Origin: Thalassobius sp. I31.1
Lineage (GTDB): Bacteria; Pseudomonadota; Alphaproteobacteria; Rhodobacterales; Rhodobacteraceae
Assembly: GCF_003031585.1 (NCBI RefSeq)
Contig: NZ_PWAA01000010.1
Span: forward strand, 1-49,727
Direction of reading: 5' to 3'
Length of the DNA: 49,727 bases
The stretch's first letter is position 1. Every line of letters begins with the position of its first letter. Below the pieces are notes generated by a model that was not told where the DNA came from, searched no databases, and worked only from the letters and a program-made list of their open reading frames with translations. Shown here piece by piece: positions 33,518 through 41,070 of this stretch. Made by a program: the position numbers and the translations under genes.

Positions 33518-33582
33518 ATTTACCTTGCCAGAAAGGTAAATCATCCCTACATAAAATGAAATATCTTTCTGGAAAGTTAAAT
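33518..33582. promoter_or_regulatory. Two MarR operators between marR and the PACE gene
   Basis: Site 1 at 33518-33541 is an inverted repeat ATTTACCTT-N6-AAGGTAAAT. Site 2 at 33559-33582, read on the other strand of site 1, matches 19 of 24 bases and is centred 41 bases away. They flank the divergent promoters. Confidence 0.62.
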
Positions 33583-33584
33583 TC

Positions 33585-34016
33585 ATGCGCACATTCAAGG
33601 ACCGCCTGCGTCATACATTTCTGTTTGAGCTGATTGCACTGTCCCTGGTCGCAATCTTCGGTGCGTGGATTACCGGGCATTCACCCGCAGAAATGGGTAC
33701 GCTTGGCCTGATGATGAGCCTGCTCGCCATGGCCTGGAACCTGATTTACAACTGGATGTTTGATCAATGGGATATGAAGTATCGCAACATGGCGCCACGC
33801 GGCGTGAAGATCCGGATCATCCACGCATTGTTGTTTGAAGGGGGGTTGTTGATCGCCGGGATCTTCATCGTGGCCTGGTGGCTCTCGATCACGCTTGTTC
33901 AGGCGCTGTTGCTGGATCTGGGATTTGCCGCGTTTTTCCTGGTCTATGCCTATGTCTTTAACCTGACCTACGACAAGACCTTCCCCGTGCCTGCGCAACA
34001 GGCCGTGGCTTCATAG
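33585..34016 (+). CDS. PACE-family efflux transporter (AceI-like)
   Basis: A 143-residue inner-membrane protein with four hydrophobic helices in two tandem bacterial transmembrane pair (BTP) domains: FELIALSLVAIFGAWITG and NLIYNWMFDQWDMKY in the first, then HALLFEGGLLIAGIFIVAWW and FAAFFLVYAYVFNLTYDKTF in the second. FE..L, NW.FD and the repeated Glu/Asp positions fit AceI-type chlorhexidine/diamine exporters. It is divergent from a MarR regulator with paired operators. Its 3' end overlaps the TetR gene by 6 bases in convergent orientation. Confidence 0.9.
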   Translation: MRTFKDRLRHTFLFELIALSLVAIFGAWITGHSPAEMGTLGLMMSLLAMAWNLIYNWMFDQWDMKYRNMAPRGVKIRIIHALLFEGGLLIAGIFIVAWWLSITLVQALLLDLGFAAFFLVYAYVFNLTYDKTFPVPAQQAVAS

Positions 34017-34604
34017 GCCTTCAAGCCCGCCCAGGGTCAGGTCTGCCACGTGACGGGCGTAAGCTTCACGCGCATCACTGCCTGCACCGGAATTCCACAT
34101 GTAATACCAGTTCAGCATACCAAAGACCGACATGGTCATATTGCGCAGCTTTTCTTTGTCGCCCTCGAACGCCGCCGGGTTCACCGCGCAAATCGCATTG
34201 TTCAGACTACGCACCATATCGCGCTGATATCCTCGCAACAGGGTCTGTTGGTCTTCCGGTAGGGAAGACATACCCCCCGCCTGGACCTGGTGTTCATAAT
34301 CGGCCCCCTGATAAGCCATCAGGATTTCACCAATCAGCGCCCGCAGATTTTCTGCCGGCGTTCCTTCCAGCGGAAAATCACAGATACGCGTGCGCAGATC
34401 GGTCAGATAAGCATCCAGTACATCAAACAGGATCGCATCTTTGCTGCCGTAATAGTGATAGATATTGGCCTTGGAGATCCCGCATTCCCGCGCAAGCTGG
34501 GCCATGGACGCGCCATCAAACCCTTCTGTCGCAAAGGTTTTCGCTGCGGCTTTCAGGATAGAAAGCCGTTTCTGATCATGGTCTTTTGCGATGGTACGGG
34601 CCAG
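34011..34604 (-). CDS. paaR: TetR-family regulator of phenylacetate catabolism (PaaR-like), apparent CTG start
   Basis: The frame encodes a TetR-type HTH (LSILKAAAKTFATEGFDGAS then MAQLARECGISKANIYHYYG) followed by a ligand domain with PEDQQTLLRGYQRDMVRSL. The only ATG (34505) lies inside the HTH and would remove its first helix. Upstream, in frame back to a TGA, there is no ATG, GTG or TTG. A CTG at 34604 is preceded by GAGAGG at 8 bases, so a 197-residue product from CTG is the best start; this is inference. It follows paaK by 14 bases in the paaG-paaI-paaK operon and likely controls the paa genes by responding to phenylacetyl-CoA. Confidence 0.8.
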   Translation of the reverse strand: MARTIAKDHDQKRLSILKAAAKTFATEGFDGASMAQLARECGISKANIYHYYGSKDAILFDVLDAYLTDLRTRICDFPLEGTPAENLRALIGEILMAYQGADYEHQVQAGGMSSLPEDQQTLLRGYQRDMVRSLNNAICAVNPAAFEGDKEKLRNMTMSVFGMLNWYYMWNSGAGSDAREAYARHVADLTLGGLEGL

Positions 34605-34618
34605 GGAACTATCCTCTC

Positions 34619-35926
34619 TTACTGATTGCGGTTGTCGACAACGCGCTTGGCTTTGCCTTCGGAACGCGCGACTTCACCGGGTTCCCCGACAACGACCTCA
34701 CAGGATACGCCGACAATGTCTTTCACGCGTTTGGTCAGCATGCGTGCCGCAGCGGTTTTGGACAAATTGTCGGTTGCGCCCTTTTCCGCCTCAACAAAGA
34801 CGCGCATAGCATCCATCCGGCCGGATTTGTAAAGCTCAATCTGGAAATGCGGGGCAAGACCGCCAGTCGCCATCAGTTGTTCTTCGATCTGGGTCGGGAA
34901 GACATTCACGCCGCGCAGGATGATCATATCATCGGACCGGCCTGTGATTTTTTCCATCCGACGCATGGAACGGGCAGACCCCGGCAGCAGACGCGTCAGG
35001 TCGCGGGTGCGGTAGCGGATCATCGGCAGGCCTTCTTTGGTCAGCGTGGTGAATACCAATTCGCCCATCTCACCATCTTCGCAGACTTCACCAGTCTCAG
35101 GGTTGATAATTTCCGGATAAAAATGATCTTCCCAGATGTGCAGACCGTCTTTGGTTTCCACACATTCATTCGCCACACCCGGCCCCATGATTTCGGACAG
35201 GCCATAGATATCAACCGCATGCATGTCGAAAGCTTCTTCGACTTCCTGGCGCATGGCGTTGGTCCAGGGTTCTGCCCCAAACACACCGACATCCAGCGAA
35301 GATTCACGCGGATCAAGGCCCGCTTTGTGGAATTGTTCCAGAATGTTCAGCATGTAAGACGGTGTCACCATGATGGCGTTTGGCTGGAAATCCTGGATGA
35401 GATTGACCTGACGTTCGGTCTGACCGCCGGACACAGGTACAGCCGTCGCGCCCAGACGTTCAATGCCATAATGCGCGCCAAGACCGCCGGTGAACAGACC
35501 ATACCCATAGGCGTTATGCACGATATTGCCTGGTTTCACACCAGAGGCCCGCAGAGAGCGTGCGATCAGATCGGCCCAGTTGGAAATGTCATTGGCGGTA
35601 TAGCCGACAACGGTCGGTTTGCCGGTTGTGCCGGAGGACGCATGCAGACGCACGATCTGTTCACGCGGCACGGCAAACAGACCAAACGGATAATTGTCGC
35701 GCAGGTCGTTCTTATAGGTGAAGGGGAATTTTGCCAGATCTTTGAGGTCTGTCAGATCGTCCGGATGCACGCCGACATCATCAAAGCGCTGCTTATACAT
35801 CGGCACATTGTCATAGGCCGCGCGCAGGGTTTTCTTCAGGCGTTCCAGCTGCAGGGCCGAGATTTCGTCACGCGACGCGATCTCAATCGGGTCGAGATCG
35901 GATTTCTTTGGGGTCAGGTCTTTCAT
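34619..35926 (-). CDS. paaK: Phenylacetate-CoA ligase
   Basis: A 435-residue acyl-CoA synthetase. The ATP-binding P-loop is HASSGTTGKPTVVGYT, and further adenylation motifs are VFGAEPWTNAMRQEVEEAF, IYGLSEIMGPG and the C-terminal GRSDDMIILRGVNVFPTQIE. It activates phenylacetate with ATP and CoA in the cytoplasm, the first step of the pathway. The start MKDLTPKK at 35926 has GAGAGAGT upstream; the extended form to 35959 is not needed. It is in the minus-strand operon after paaG and paaI, followed by the TetR gene. Confidence 0.96.
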   Translation of the reverse strand: MKDLTPKKSDLDPIEIASRDEISALQLERLKKTLRAAYDNVPMYKQRFDDVGVHPDDLTDLKDLAKFPFTYKNDLRDNYPFGLFAVPREQIVRLHASSGTTGKPTVVGYTANDISNWADLIARSLRASGVKPGNIVHNAYGYGLFTGGLGAHYGIERLGATAVPVSGGQTERQVNLIQDFQPNAIMVTPSYMLNILEQFHKAGLDPRESSLDVGVFGAEPWTNAMRQEVEEAFDMHAVDIYGLSEIMGPGVANECVETKDGLHIWEDHFYPEIINPETGEVCEDGEMGELVFTTLTKEGLPMIRYRTRDLTRLLPGSARSMRRMEKITGRSDDMIILRGVNVFPTQIEEQLMATGGLAPHFQIELYKSGRMDAMRVFVEAEKGATDNLSKTAAARMLTKRVKDIVGVSCEVVVGEPGEVARSEGKAKRVVDNRNQ

Positions 35927-35939
35927 CACTCTCTCCTCA

Positions 35940-36395
35940 TCAGCCCTGACGGGCTTCATCGGTTATTTCTTCAAACAGCTGGCCTTTGACCGCGCGGGAC
36001 ATGCCGCGGAATTCCACGATCACGTCACCGTTTTGGTTCACAACGCGCACGTCATAGATACCGGAACGGCCGGTCAGAGACGTCTCACGCGCTTCCGCAG
36101 TCAGGCGGTCGCCTTCAAAGGCGGGCTTCAGGTAGTTGATCATCACATGCTGGCCGACCGTGGCCTGGTTGCGGGAATTACAGGCGAAGGCGAAACAGCT
36201 GTCCGCCAGCGAAAAGCTAATGCCGCCGTGGCAGGTTTTATGGCCGTTGGTGTGGTGACGCTGCACGGTCAGGCCAAGACGGGCGTAGCCCTCATCCACT
36301 TCCTCAAGTTCCATCCCGATCCACGTGCTGGCCCCATCACCGGACCACATGGCTTGCGCGGATTTTTCAGCGCGTTCCTTTGGCGTTAGCGTCAT
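35940..36395 (-). CDS. paaI: Hydroxyphenylacetyl-CoA thioesterase PaaI
   Basis: A 151-residue hot-dog-fold thioesterase. The active-site region is NGHKTCHGGISFSLADSCFA, with the catalytic Asp in SLADS, followed by QHVMINYLKPAFEGDRL. It frees CoA from dead-end aryl-CoA products so the pathway does not run out of CoA. The start overlaps the end of paaG (ATGA), and paaK begins 13 bases beyond its stop, so paaG-paaI-paaK are one operon. Confidence 0.93.
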   Translation of the reverse strand: MTLTPKERAEKSAQAMWSGDGASTWIGMELEEVDEGYARLGLTVQRHHTNGHKTCHGGISFSLADSCFAFACNSRNQATVGQHVMINYLKPAFEGDRLTAEARETSLTGRSGIYDVRVVNQNGDVIVEFRGMSRAVKGQLFEEITDEARQG

Positions 36396-37189
36396 TTTCC
36401 ATTGAACTCCGGTGCGCGTTTTTCAAGGAAAGAGGCCACGCCTTCGCGGTAATCTTCCGAATTGCCACAGGCGCGCATGGCTTCTGTTTCCAGATCCAGA
36501 TGATCGGACAGCGTGTTCACACAGGCCGCCTGAATGCAGGATTTTGTCAGGCCAAGGCCAAGGGTCGGACCTTTGGCAAAATTCGCGGTCATTTCGCGGG
36601 CCGTGTCCATAAAGCTGTCATCCGGCAGGGCTTTCCAGATCAGGCCCCAGTCTTCGGCCTTCTTTGCGGGCAGCGGTTCGGCGGTGAACGCCAGGCCTTT
36701 GGCGCGGGCTTCACCAATCAGGTGTGGCAGGTGCCAGGACCCGCCGGTATCCGGGATCAGGCCGACTTTGGCAAAGCTTTGGATGAATTTCGCGCTTTCC
36801 GTCGCAAGAACGATGTCACAGGCCAGGGCCAGGTTCGCGCCCGCCCCCGCCGCCACGCCATTCACGGCGCAGACAACCGGGAATTCCAGCGAACGGATCA
36901 GGCGCACAAGCGGCGCGTAAAAGGTTGCAACGGTTTCGCCCAGATCACGGGGTTTGTCAGCTTTTGACGGGTCACGATCTGACAGATCCTGCCCGGCACA
37001 AAAGCCCCGGCCAGCGCCTGTCAGCAGCACCGCACGTGCCCCACTGTCCCGTGCTGATTCGAATGCAGCGCGCAAAGCAAGGTGCATTTCCTCATTAAAT
37101 GAGTTCAGCCGTTCCGGGCGGTTCAAAGTGATTTCCACCCAGTTTTCATGGGTTTCAACAAGGACGGTCTGGCTGTCTGAAGGGTTCAT
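36392..37189 (-). CDS. paaG: 1,2-epoxyphenylacetyl-CoA isomerase (enoyl-CoA hydratase family)
   Basis: A 265-residue crotonase-fold enzyme. LTGAGRGFCAGQDLSDRD and NGVAAGAGANLALACD form the two oxyanion-hole regions, and GLIPDTGGSWHLPHLIG carries the catalytic Asp-type loop of PaaG/MenB-like isomerases. It converts the epoxide to oxepin-CoA and may also shift double bonds later. The start MNPSDSQTV at 37189 follows GGGAAGACATA; an upstream codon at 37228 lies near the operator. It is first in the paaG-paaI-paaK-paaR operon. Confidence 0.92.
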   Translation of the reverse strand: MNPSDSQTVLVETHENWVEITLNRPERLNSFNEEMHLALRAAFESARDSGARAVLLTGAGRGFCAGQDLSDRDPSKADKPRDLGETVATFYAPLVRLIRSLEFPVVCAVNGVAAGAGANLALACDIVLATESAKFIQSFAKVGLIPDTGGSWHLPHLIGEARAKGLAFTAEPLPAKKAEDWGLIWKALPDDSFMDTAREMTANFAKGPTLGLGLTKSCIQAACVNTLSDHLDLETEAMRACGNSEDYREGVASFLEKRAPEFNGK

Positions 37190-37230
37190 TATGTCTTCCC
37201 GAGGCTGAATTTGATAATTTTCTTGCATAA

Positions 37231-37244
37231 ACCGAACGGTTGGT
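37231..37244. promoter_or_regulatory. Candidate PaaR operator before paaG
   Basis: ACCGAACGGTTGGT is an imperfect palindrome 42 bases before the paaG start. It shares ACC-N4-GGTYGG with the paaJ site at 26510. Confidence 0.45.
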
Positions 37245-37325
37245 CAATAAATTCCTCAGGCCATCGAAACGGGAGAATCTTTCGATAGCCCAGAACAGAA
37301 TTCTACAGCAGTCACTTGTCACAGA

Positions 37326-37340
37326 CAGGTGAACCACCTG
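37326..37340. promoter_or_regulatory. Inverted repeat just before dctP
   Basis: CAGGTG (37326-37331) and CACCTG (37335-37340) are separated by AAC. The repeat ends 20 bases before the dctP start and could be an operator or a small hairpin in the leader. Confidence 0.4.
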
Positions 37341-37360
37341 ACCACATTTGGGAGGAAAAA

Positions 37361-38383
37361 ATGACCAATTTCACAAAACTCGCCAGCATCGTTGCAGGTG
37401 CAACAATGGCACTGACCAGCACCGCTGCCTTCGCGGCTGACTATACGCTGACCATTTCCAGCTGGGCCCCGCCCACACATGGCATCAACGCCCGCATGTG
37501 GCCGACATTTGTTGAGATGGTAGAAGAAGCCACCGACGGTCAGGTGACTGCAGAACTGAAAATGGGCCTGGCCCCACCGCCTGCGCAGATGGACCTGATC
37601 CAGGATGGTGCTGCGGACGTTTCCATCATCTTCCACGGCTATCAGCCTGGCCGTTTTGTTGCGACCAAACTGATCGAACTGCCGGGGTATGAAGGTTCTG
37701 CTGAGGCTGCTTCTGTTGCCTATTGGCGCACCCATGAAGCGCATCTGGCTGCTGCGAACGAACACCGCGGCGTGAAACTGATCGCCCTGCACACACACGG
37801 CCCGGCGCAGCTGCATTCTTCCACGCCTGTGACAGAAATGTCCGAAATCGCAGGTCTGAAAGTGCGTATTCCTGGCGGCGTTGGTGGTGACGTGGGCGCG
37901 GCCCTTGGCGCAACCGGCATTCAGGTGCCTGCCCCGAAAGTATACGAAACACTGGCGTCCAACGCCGCTGACGGTGTGGTTATGCCAATGGAAAGCCGCC
38001 GTGGTTTCAAACTGACTGAAGTTGCGCAGAACGTTTATGAACTGCCTGGTGGTCTGTACCGTGGGTCTTTCGCTTTCATCATGAGTGAAGATGCTTTCGC
38101 CGACCTGCCGGAAGATCTGCAGCAGAAGCTGGAAGACGAAGTATTTGGCGAACCCCTGTCCCGTGCCCTTGGTGCAATCTGGGATGAGATCGACACTGTG
38201 GGTCGTGAAGCCACGCTGACAACCGAAGGCAATGCGATCAACGCCGCAAGCGAAGCTGATCTGGCGCAATTCGCTGAAATCACCACGGCCGTGACCGCAT
38301 CCGTTCTGGAAGAACTGTCCGCAGCAGGCATCGATGCCGCCGCCGCACATGAGATGGTGAAATCCGAGATGGCTGCGAACTAA
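37361..38383 (+). CDS. dctP: TRAP transporter substrate-binding protein DctP
   Basis: A 340-residue periplasmic binding protein. A signal peptide (MTNFTKLASIVAGATMALTS, cut after AFA) precedes ISSWAPPTHGINARMWPTF. The DctP arginine clamp is in LKVRIPGGVGGDVGAALGAT, and a tracking signature YETLASNAADGVV follows. It binds a carboxylate; its position between paaG and paaZ suggests phenylacetate or a related aromatic acid, which is inference. The start at 37361 has GGGAGGAAAA. A strong hairpin separates it from dctQ, typical for binding-protein overproduction. Confidence 0.9.
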   Translation: MTNFTKLASIVAGATMALTSTAAFAADYTLTISSWAPPTHGINARMWPTFVEMVEEATDGQVTAELKMGLAPPPAQMDLIQDGAADVSIIFHGYQPGRFVATKLIELPGYEGSAEAASVAYWRTHEAHLAAANEHRGVKLIALHTHGPAQLHSSTPVTEMSEIAGLKVRIPGGVGGDVGAALGATGIQVPAPKVYETLASNAADGVVMPMESRRGFKLTEVAQNVYELPGGLYRGSFAFIMSEDAFADLPEDLQQKLEDEVFGEPLSRALGAIWDEIDTVGREATLTTEGNAINAASEADLAQFAEITTAVTASVLEELSAAGIDAAAAHEMVKSEMAAN

Positions 38384-38401
38384 GCCGCCTGAAACGAACA
38401 C

Positions 38402-38425
38402 CTCCGGCGGCGCAACCCGCCGGAG
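38402..38425 (+). terminator. Hairpin between dctP and dctQ
   Basis: CTCCGGCGG (38402-38410) pairs with CCGCCGGAG (38417-38425) around CGCAAC. With no T-run it is more likely an mRNA-stabilising stem than a full terminator. Confidence 0.6.
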
Positions 38426-38466
38426 CGACCAAGCCGCAGTCCAGCCTGCCAGCCAGTGAGGCCCCC

Positions 38467-38967
38467 ATGAAACCCGTTATTTCCGCCATCCGCTGGCTGA
38501 GCCCCTTTCCGGTTGTGCTCGCCTGTCTGGCGCTTTTTGCCCTGATGACCATGACTTTCTTTGACGTTGTGTTGCGGTCTGTCTTTAATTCCCCGATCGA
38601 AGCCGCGACCGAGCTGACCCGCATCCTGATGGCGATTGTGGTGTTTTCGGTTCTGCCGCAGGTGTCCGCCCAGGCCGGGCATATTGCCGTCGATCTGATG
38701 GACAGCCTGTTCTTCCGCTGGCGCCTGCACAATATTCGCGACGGGCTGGGCTATGTTCTGTGTGGCGCGTTGATGTACTGGCCCGCGCAACGGATCTGGA
38801 TCCTTGCGGAACGCTGGCGCGATTACGGTGACGTGACCGAATATCTTGCGATCCCGCAGTTCTATATCGGCTGGTTTATCGCCCTGTCCGTTGCCCTGTC
38901 CGGCATCGTGATGGTTGGAACCGGCCTGCTTACCCTCTTTGCCCCCCGATTGCTGGAGCGCGCGTAA
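38467..38967 (+). CDS. dctQ: TRAP transporter small membrane subunit DctQ
   Basis: A 166-residue protein with four membrane segments. The first has VVLACLALFALMTMTFFDVV and then LRSVFNSPIEAATELTRILM, the DctQ signature, followed by IAVDLMD and two C-terminal segments. It scaffolds DctM in the inner membrane. Its stop overlaps the dctM start by one base (TAATG). Confidence 0.9.
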   Translation: MKPVISAIRWLSPFPVVLACLALFALMTMTFFDVVLRSVFNSPIEAATELTRILMAIVVFSVLPQVSAQAGHIAVDLMDSLFFRWRLHNIRDGLGYVLCGALMYWPAQRIWILAERWRDYGDVTEYLAIPQFYIGWFIALSVALSGIVMVGTGLLTLFAPRLLERA

Positions 38968-40319
38968 TGACTGCTGCACTTATTGGCTTTGCCCTTGTTC
39001 TGATCCTTGTTCTCCTGCGGATCCCAATTGTGTTTTCCATGGGCCTTGTCGGCACCTTTGGCATCGTCTGGGAACGTGGCGGTGATCTTTTGTCTGAGCG
39101 CGGTATGAAAGCCGCCATGTCCGTTGTCGGTCGCCAAATCACGGATACCGCCCAGGATTACGGCCTGTCCGTTGTGCCCCTGTTCATCCTGATGGGGCTG
39201 TTTGTGAACAAAGGCGGTATGGCGCGGGAACTTTATGCTGTGTCGAACGCTTTTCTTGGTCACTTCCGGGGCGGGATTGCCATGGCAACCGTTGCGGCCT
39301 GTGGTGGGTTTTCTGCGATCTGTGGATCCAGCCTTGCGACCGCTGCCACCATGTCCAAAGTCGCCATGCCGGAAATGCGTCGCTATGGGTATTCGGATGA
39401 GTTGTCCACCGCGTCTATCGCAGCAGGCGGCACATTGGGCATTCTGATCCCGCCGTCTGTAATCCTTGTGATCTATGGCCTGTTGACAGAAACCTCGATT
39501 GGCAAGCTGTTCATGGCGGGGATCATCCCCGGTGCGCTTGGCATCTTCTTTTACCTCCTCGCGGTGCGCTACACCGTCTGGCGCAAACCGGATTCCGGCC
39601 CTGCGGGTGAACGATCCGGCTGGGATGTGCGCATCAAGGCACTTGGGTCCGTCTGGGCTGTGCTTTTGCTGTTCTTCCTGGTGATCGGTGGGCTGTATGG
39701 CGCGTTTGACTTCGCGCCCCTGAACCTGACATTTTCCCCAACCGAGGCCGCAGGCATGGGCGCAATGGGTGCCTTCCTGATCGCCTTGTTCCGGGGCGGA
39801 CTGACGGTGAAATCCACCTTTGAGGTCCTGCGTGAGACCAGCTTTACGGCGGCATCCCTCTTCGCGGTTCTGATCGGTGCGCAGATCTTTTCAAACTTCG
39901 TGAACCTTGTGGGTCTGCCCGAAGCATTGATCAACCTGGTCACGGTCTGGGATGTTTCGCCCTTCATGGTCATCCTGATGATCCTGGGCATCTACATCAT
40001 CCTGGGCTGCGTCTTTGAAAGCCTGTCTATGCTGCTGTTGACCGTGCCGATCTTCTTCCCGCTGGTCACAAGCCTTGGCTTTGATCCGATCTGGTTTGGC
40101 ATCGTGGTTGTGGTCGTGACAGAGATTTCCCTGATCACGCCGCCCGTGGGCCTGAACGTGTTCATCCTGAAAGGTGTTGTCGGCGATGTGTCCACCGCCA
40201 CCATTTTCAAAGGCGTCACCCCGTTCTGGATCGCGGATATCTTCCGCCTGGCCCTGATCGTGCTGATCCCATGGCTGGTTCTGGTGCTGCCGGAACAAAT
40301 GGGGGCAATGGGGCATTGA
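38967..40319 (+). CDS. dctM: TRAP transporter large permease DctM
   Basis: A 450-residue ion-transporter-fold permease with about 12 membrane segments. Conserved features include VVPLFILMGLFVNKGGMARE, CGGFSAICGSSLATAATMSK, GTLGILIPPSVILVIYGLLT and VVVTEISLITPPVGLNVFIL. It moves the substrate with Na+ after delivery by DctP. The P450-like frame begins inside its last codons (TTG at 40316). Confidence 0.93.
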   Translation: MTAALIGFALVLILVLLRIPIVFSMGLVGTFGIVWERGGDLLSERGMKAAMSVVGRQITDTAQDYGLSVVPLFILMGLFVNKGGMARELYAVSNAFLGHFRGGIAMATVAACGGFSAICGSSLATAATMSKVAMPEMRRYGYSDELSTASIAAGGTLGILIPPSVILVIYGLLTETSIGKLFMAGIIPGALGIFFYLLAVRYTVWRKPDSGPAGERSGWDVRIKALGSVWAVLLLFFLVIGGLYGAFDFAPLNLTFSPTEAAGMGAMGAFLIALFRGGLTVKSTFEVLRETSFTAASLFAVLIGAQIFSNFVNLVGLPEALINLVTVWDVSPFMVILMILGIYIILGCVFESLSMLLLTVPIFFPLVTSLGFDPIWFGIVVVVVTEISLITPPVGLNVFILKGVVGDVSTATIFKGVTPFWIADIFRLALIVLIPWLVLVLPEQMGAMGH

Positions 40320-41011
40320 GTTTTGAGCTGACAAACCTGCCGGGGGATTTCCACGAGAACCCCTGGCCGCATTATGCGGATCTGCGCGAAAACCACCCGG
40401 TCTGCGCCCAGGCGGATGGCAGTTTCATTCTGTCCCGTCATGCGGATCTGGATACAATTTACCGCGATACCACGACCTATATTTTCGATAAAAAGGCCGT
40501 CTTTGGCCCGAAATACGGTGTCGGCAGCCCGCTGTTTGAACATCACACGACGTCGCTTGTCTTCAACGACGCCCCCCTGCACACCCGCGTGCGCAAAGTG
40601 ATGGTCGGCGCGATGAACCCACGCGCGCTGGCGGCGATGGAACCTGGGCTGATCACGCTGGTGGATGATCTGAATGACGCTATGGCGGCAAAAGACAATG
40701 CCGAGCTGATCGAAGATTTTGCGGGCGCCATCCCGATTGAAGTCATCGGCAATCTTCTGGGCATTCCGCGTGACCGCCGCGCCCCGTTGCGCGACTGGTC
40801 GCTTGCCATTCTTGGCGCGCTTGAACCACAGCTGTCTGACGCGCAAATGGCCGACGGCAATCAGGCGATGTCTGATTTCATGACCTACCTGAGCGACATT
40901 ATTGAGGACCGCCGCGCAAATCCCGGTGACGCGGCGGTGGATGTGCTAACGCGCGGTGGACGCATTCGCTTCCGCGGTTTTGCCCGGCTTCCCGTCGCTC
41001 TGAATACCTGA
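40316..41011 (+). pseudogene. Cytochrome P450 with in-frame internal deletion
   Basis: The frame gives about 231 residues where a bacterial P450 has about 400. The N-terminal half is normal: FELTNLPGDFHENPWPHYAD, then the C-helix region FNDAPLHTRVRKVMVGAMNP and the stretch IEVIGNLLGIPRDRR. After AAVDVLTR the sequence jumps to RGGRIRFRGFARLPVALNT, which looks like the extreme C-terminus of a P450. The I-helix, ExxR and heme Cys loop are missing. The junction is near 40955. The start is TTG at 40316, overlapping the dctM stop. It cannot bind heme and is most likely inactive. Confidence 0.75.
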
Positions 41012-41070
41012 GCGACCTCTCTTTCACGGGCAGTTTCCCCCTGCCATTGTCTAAAATGTAAGGACATAAA

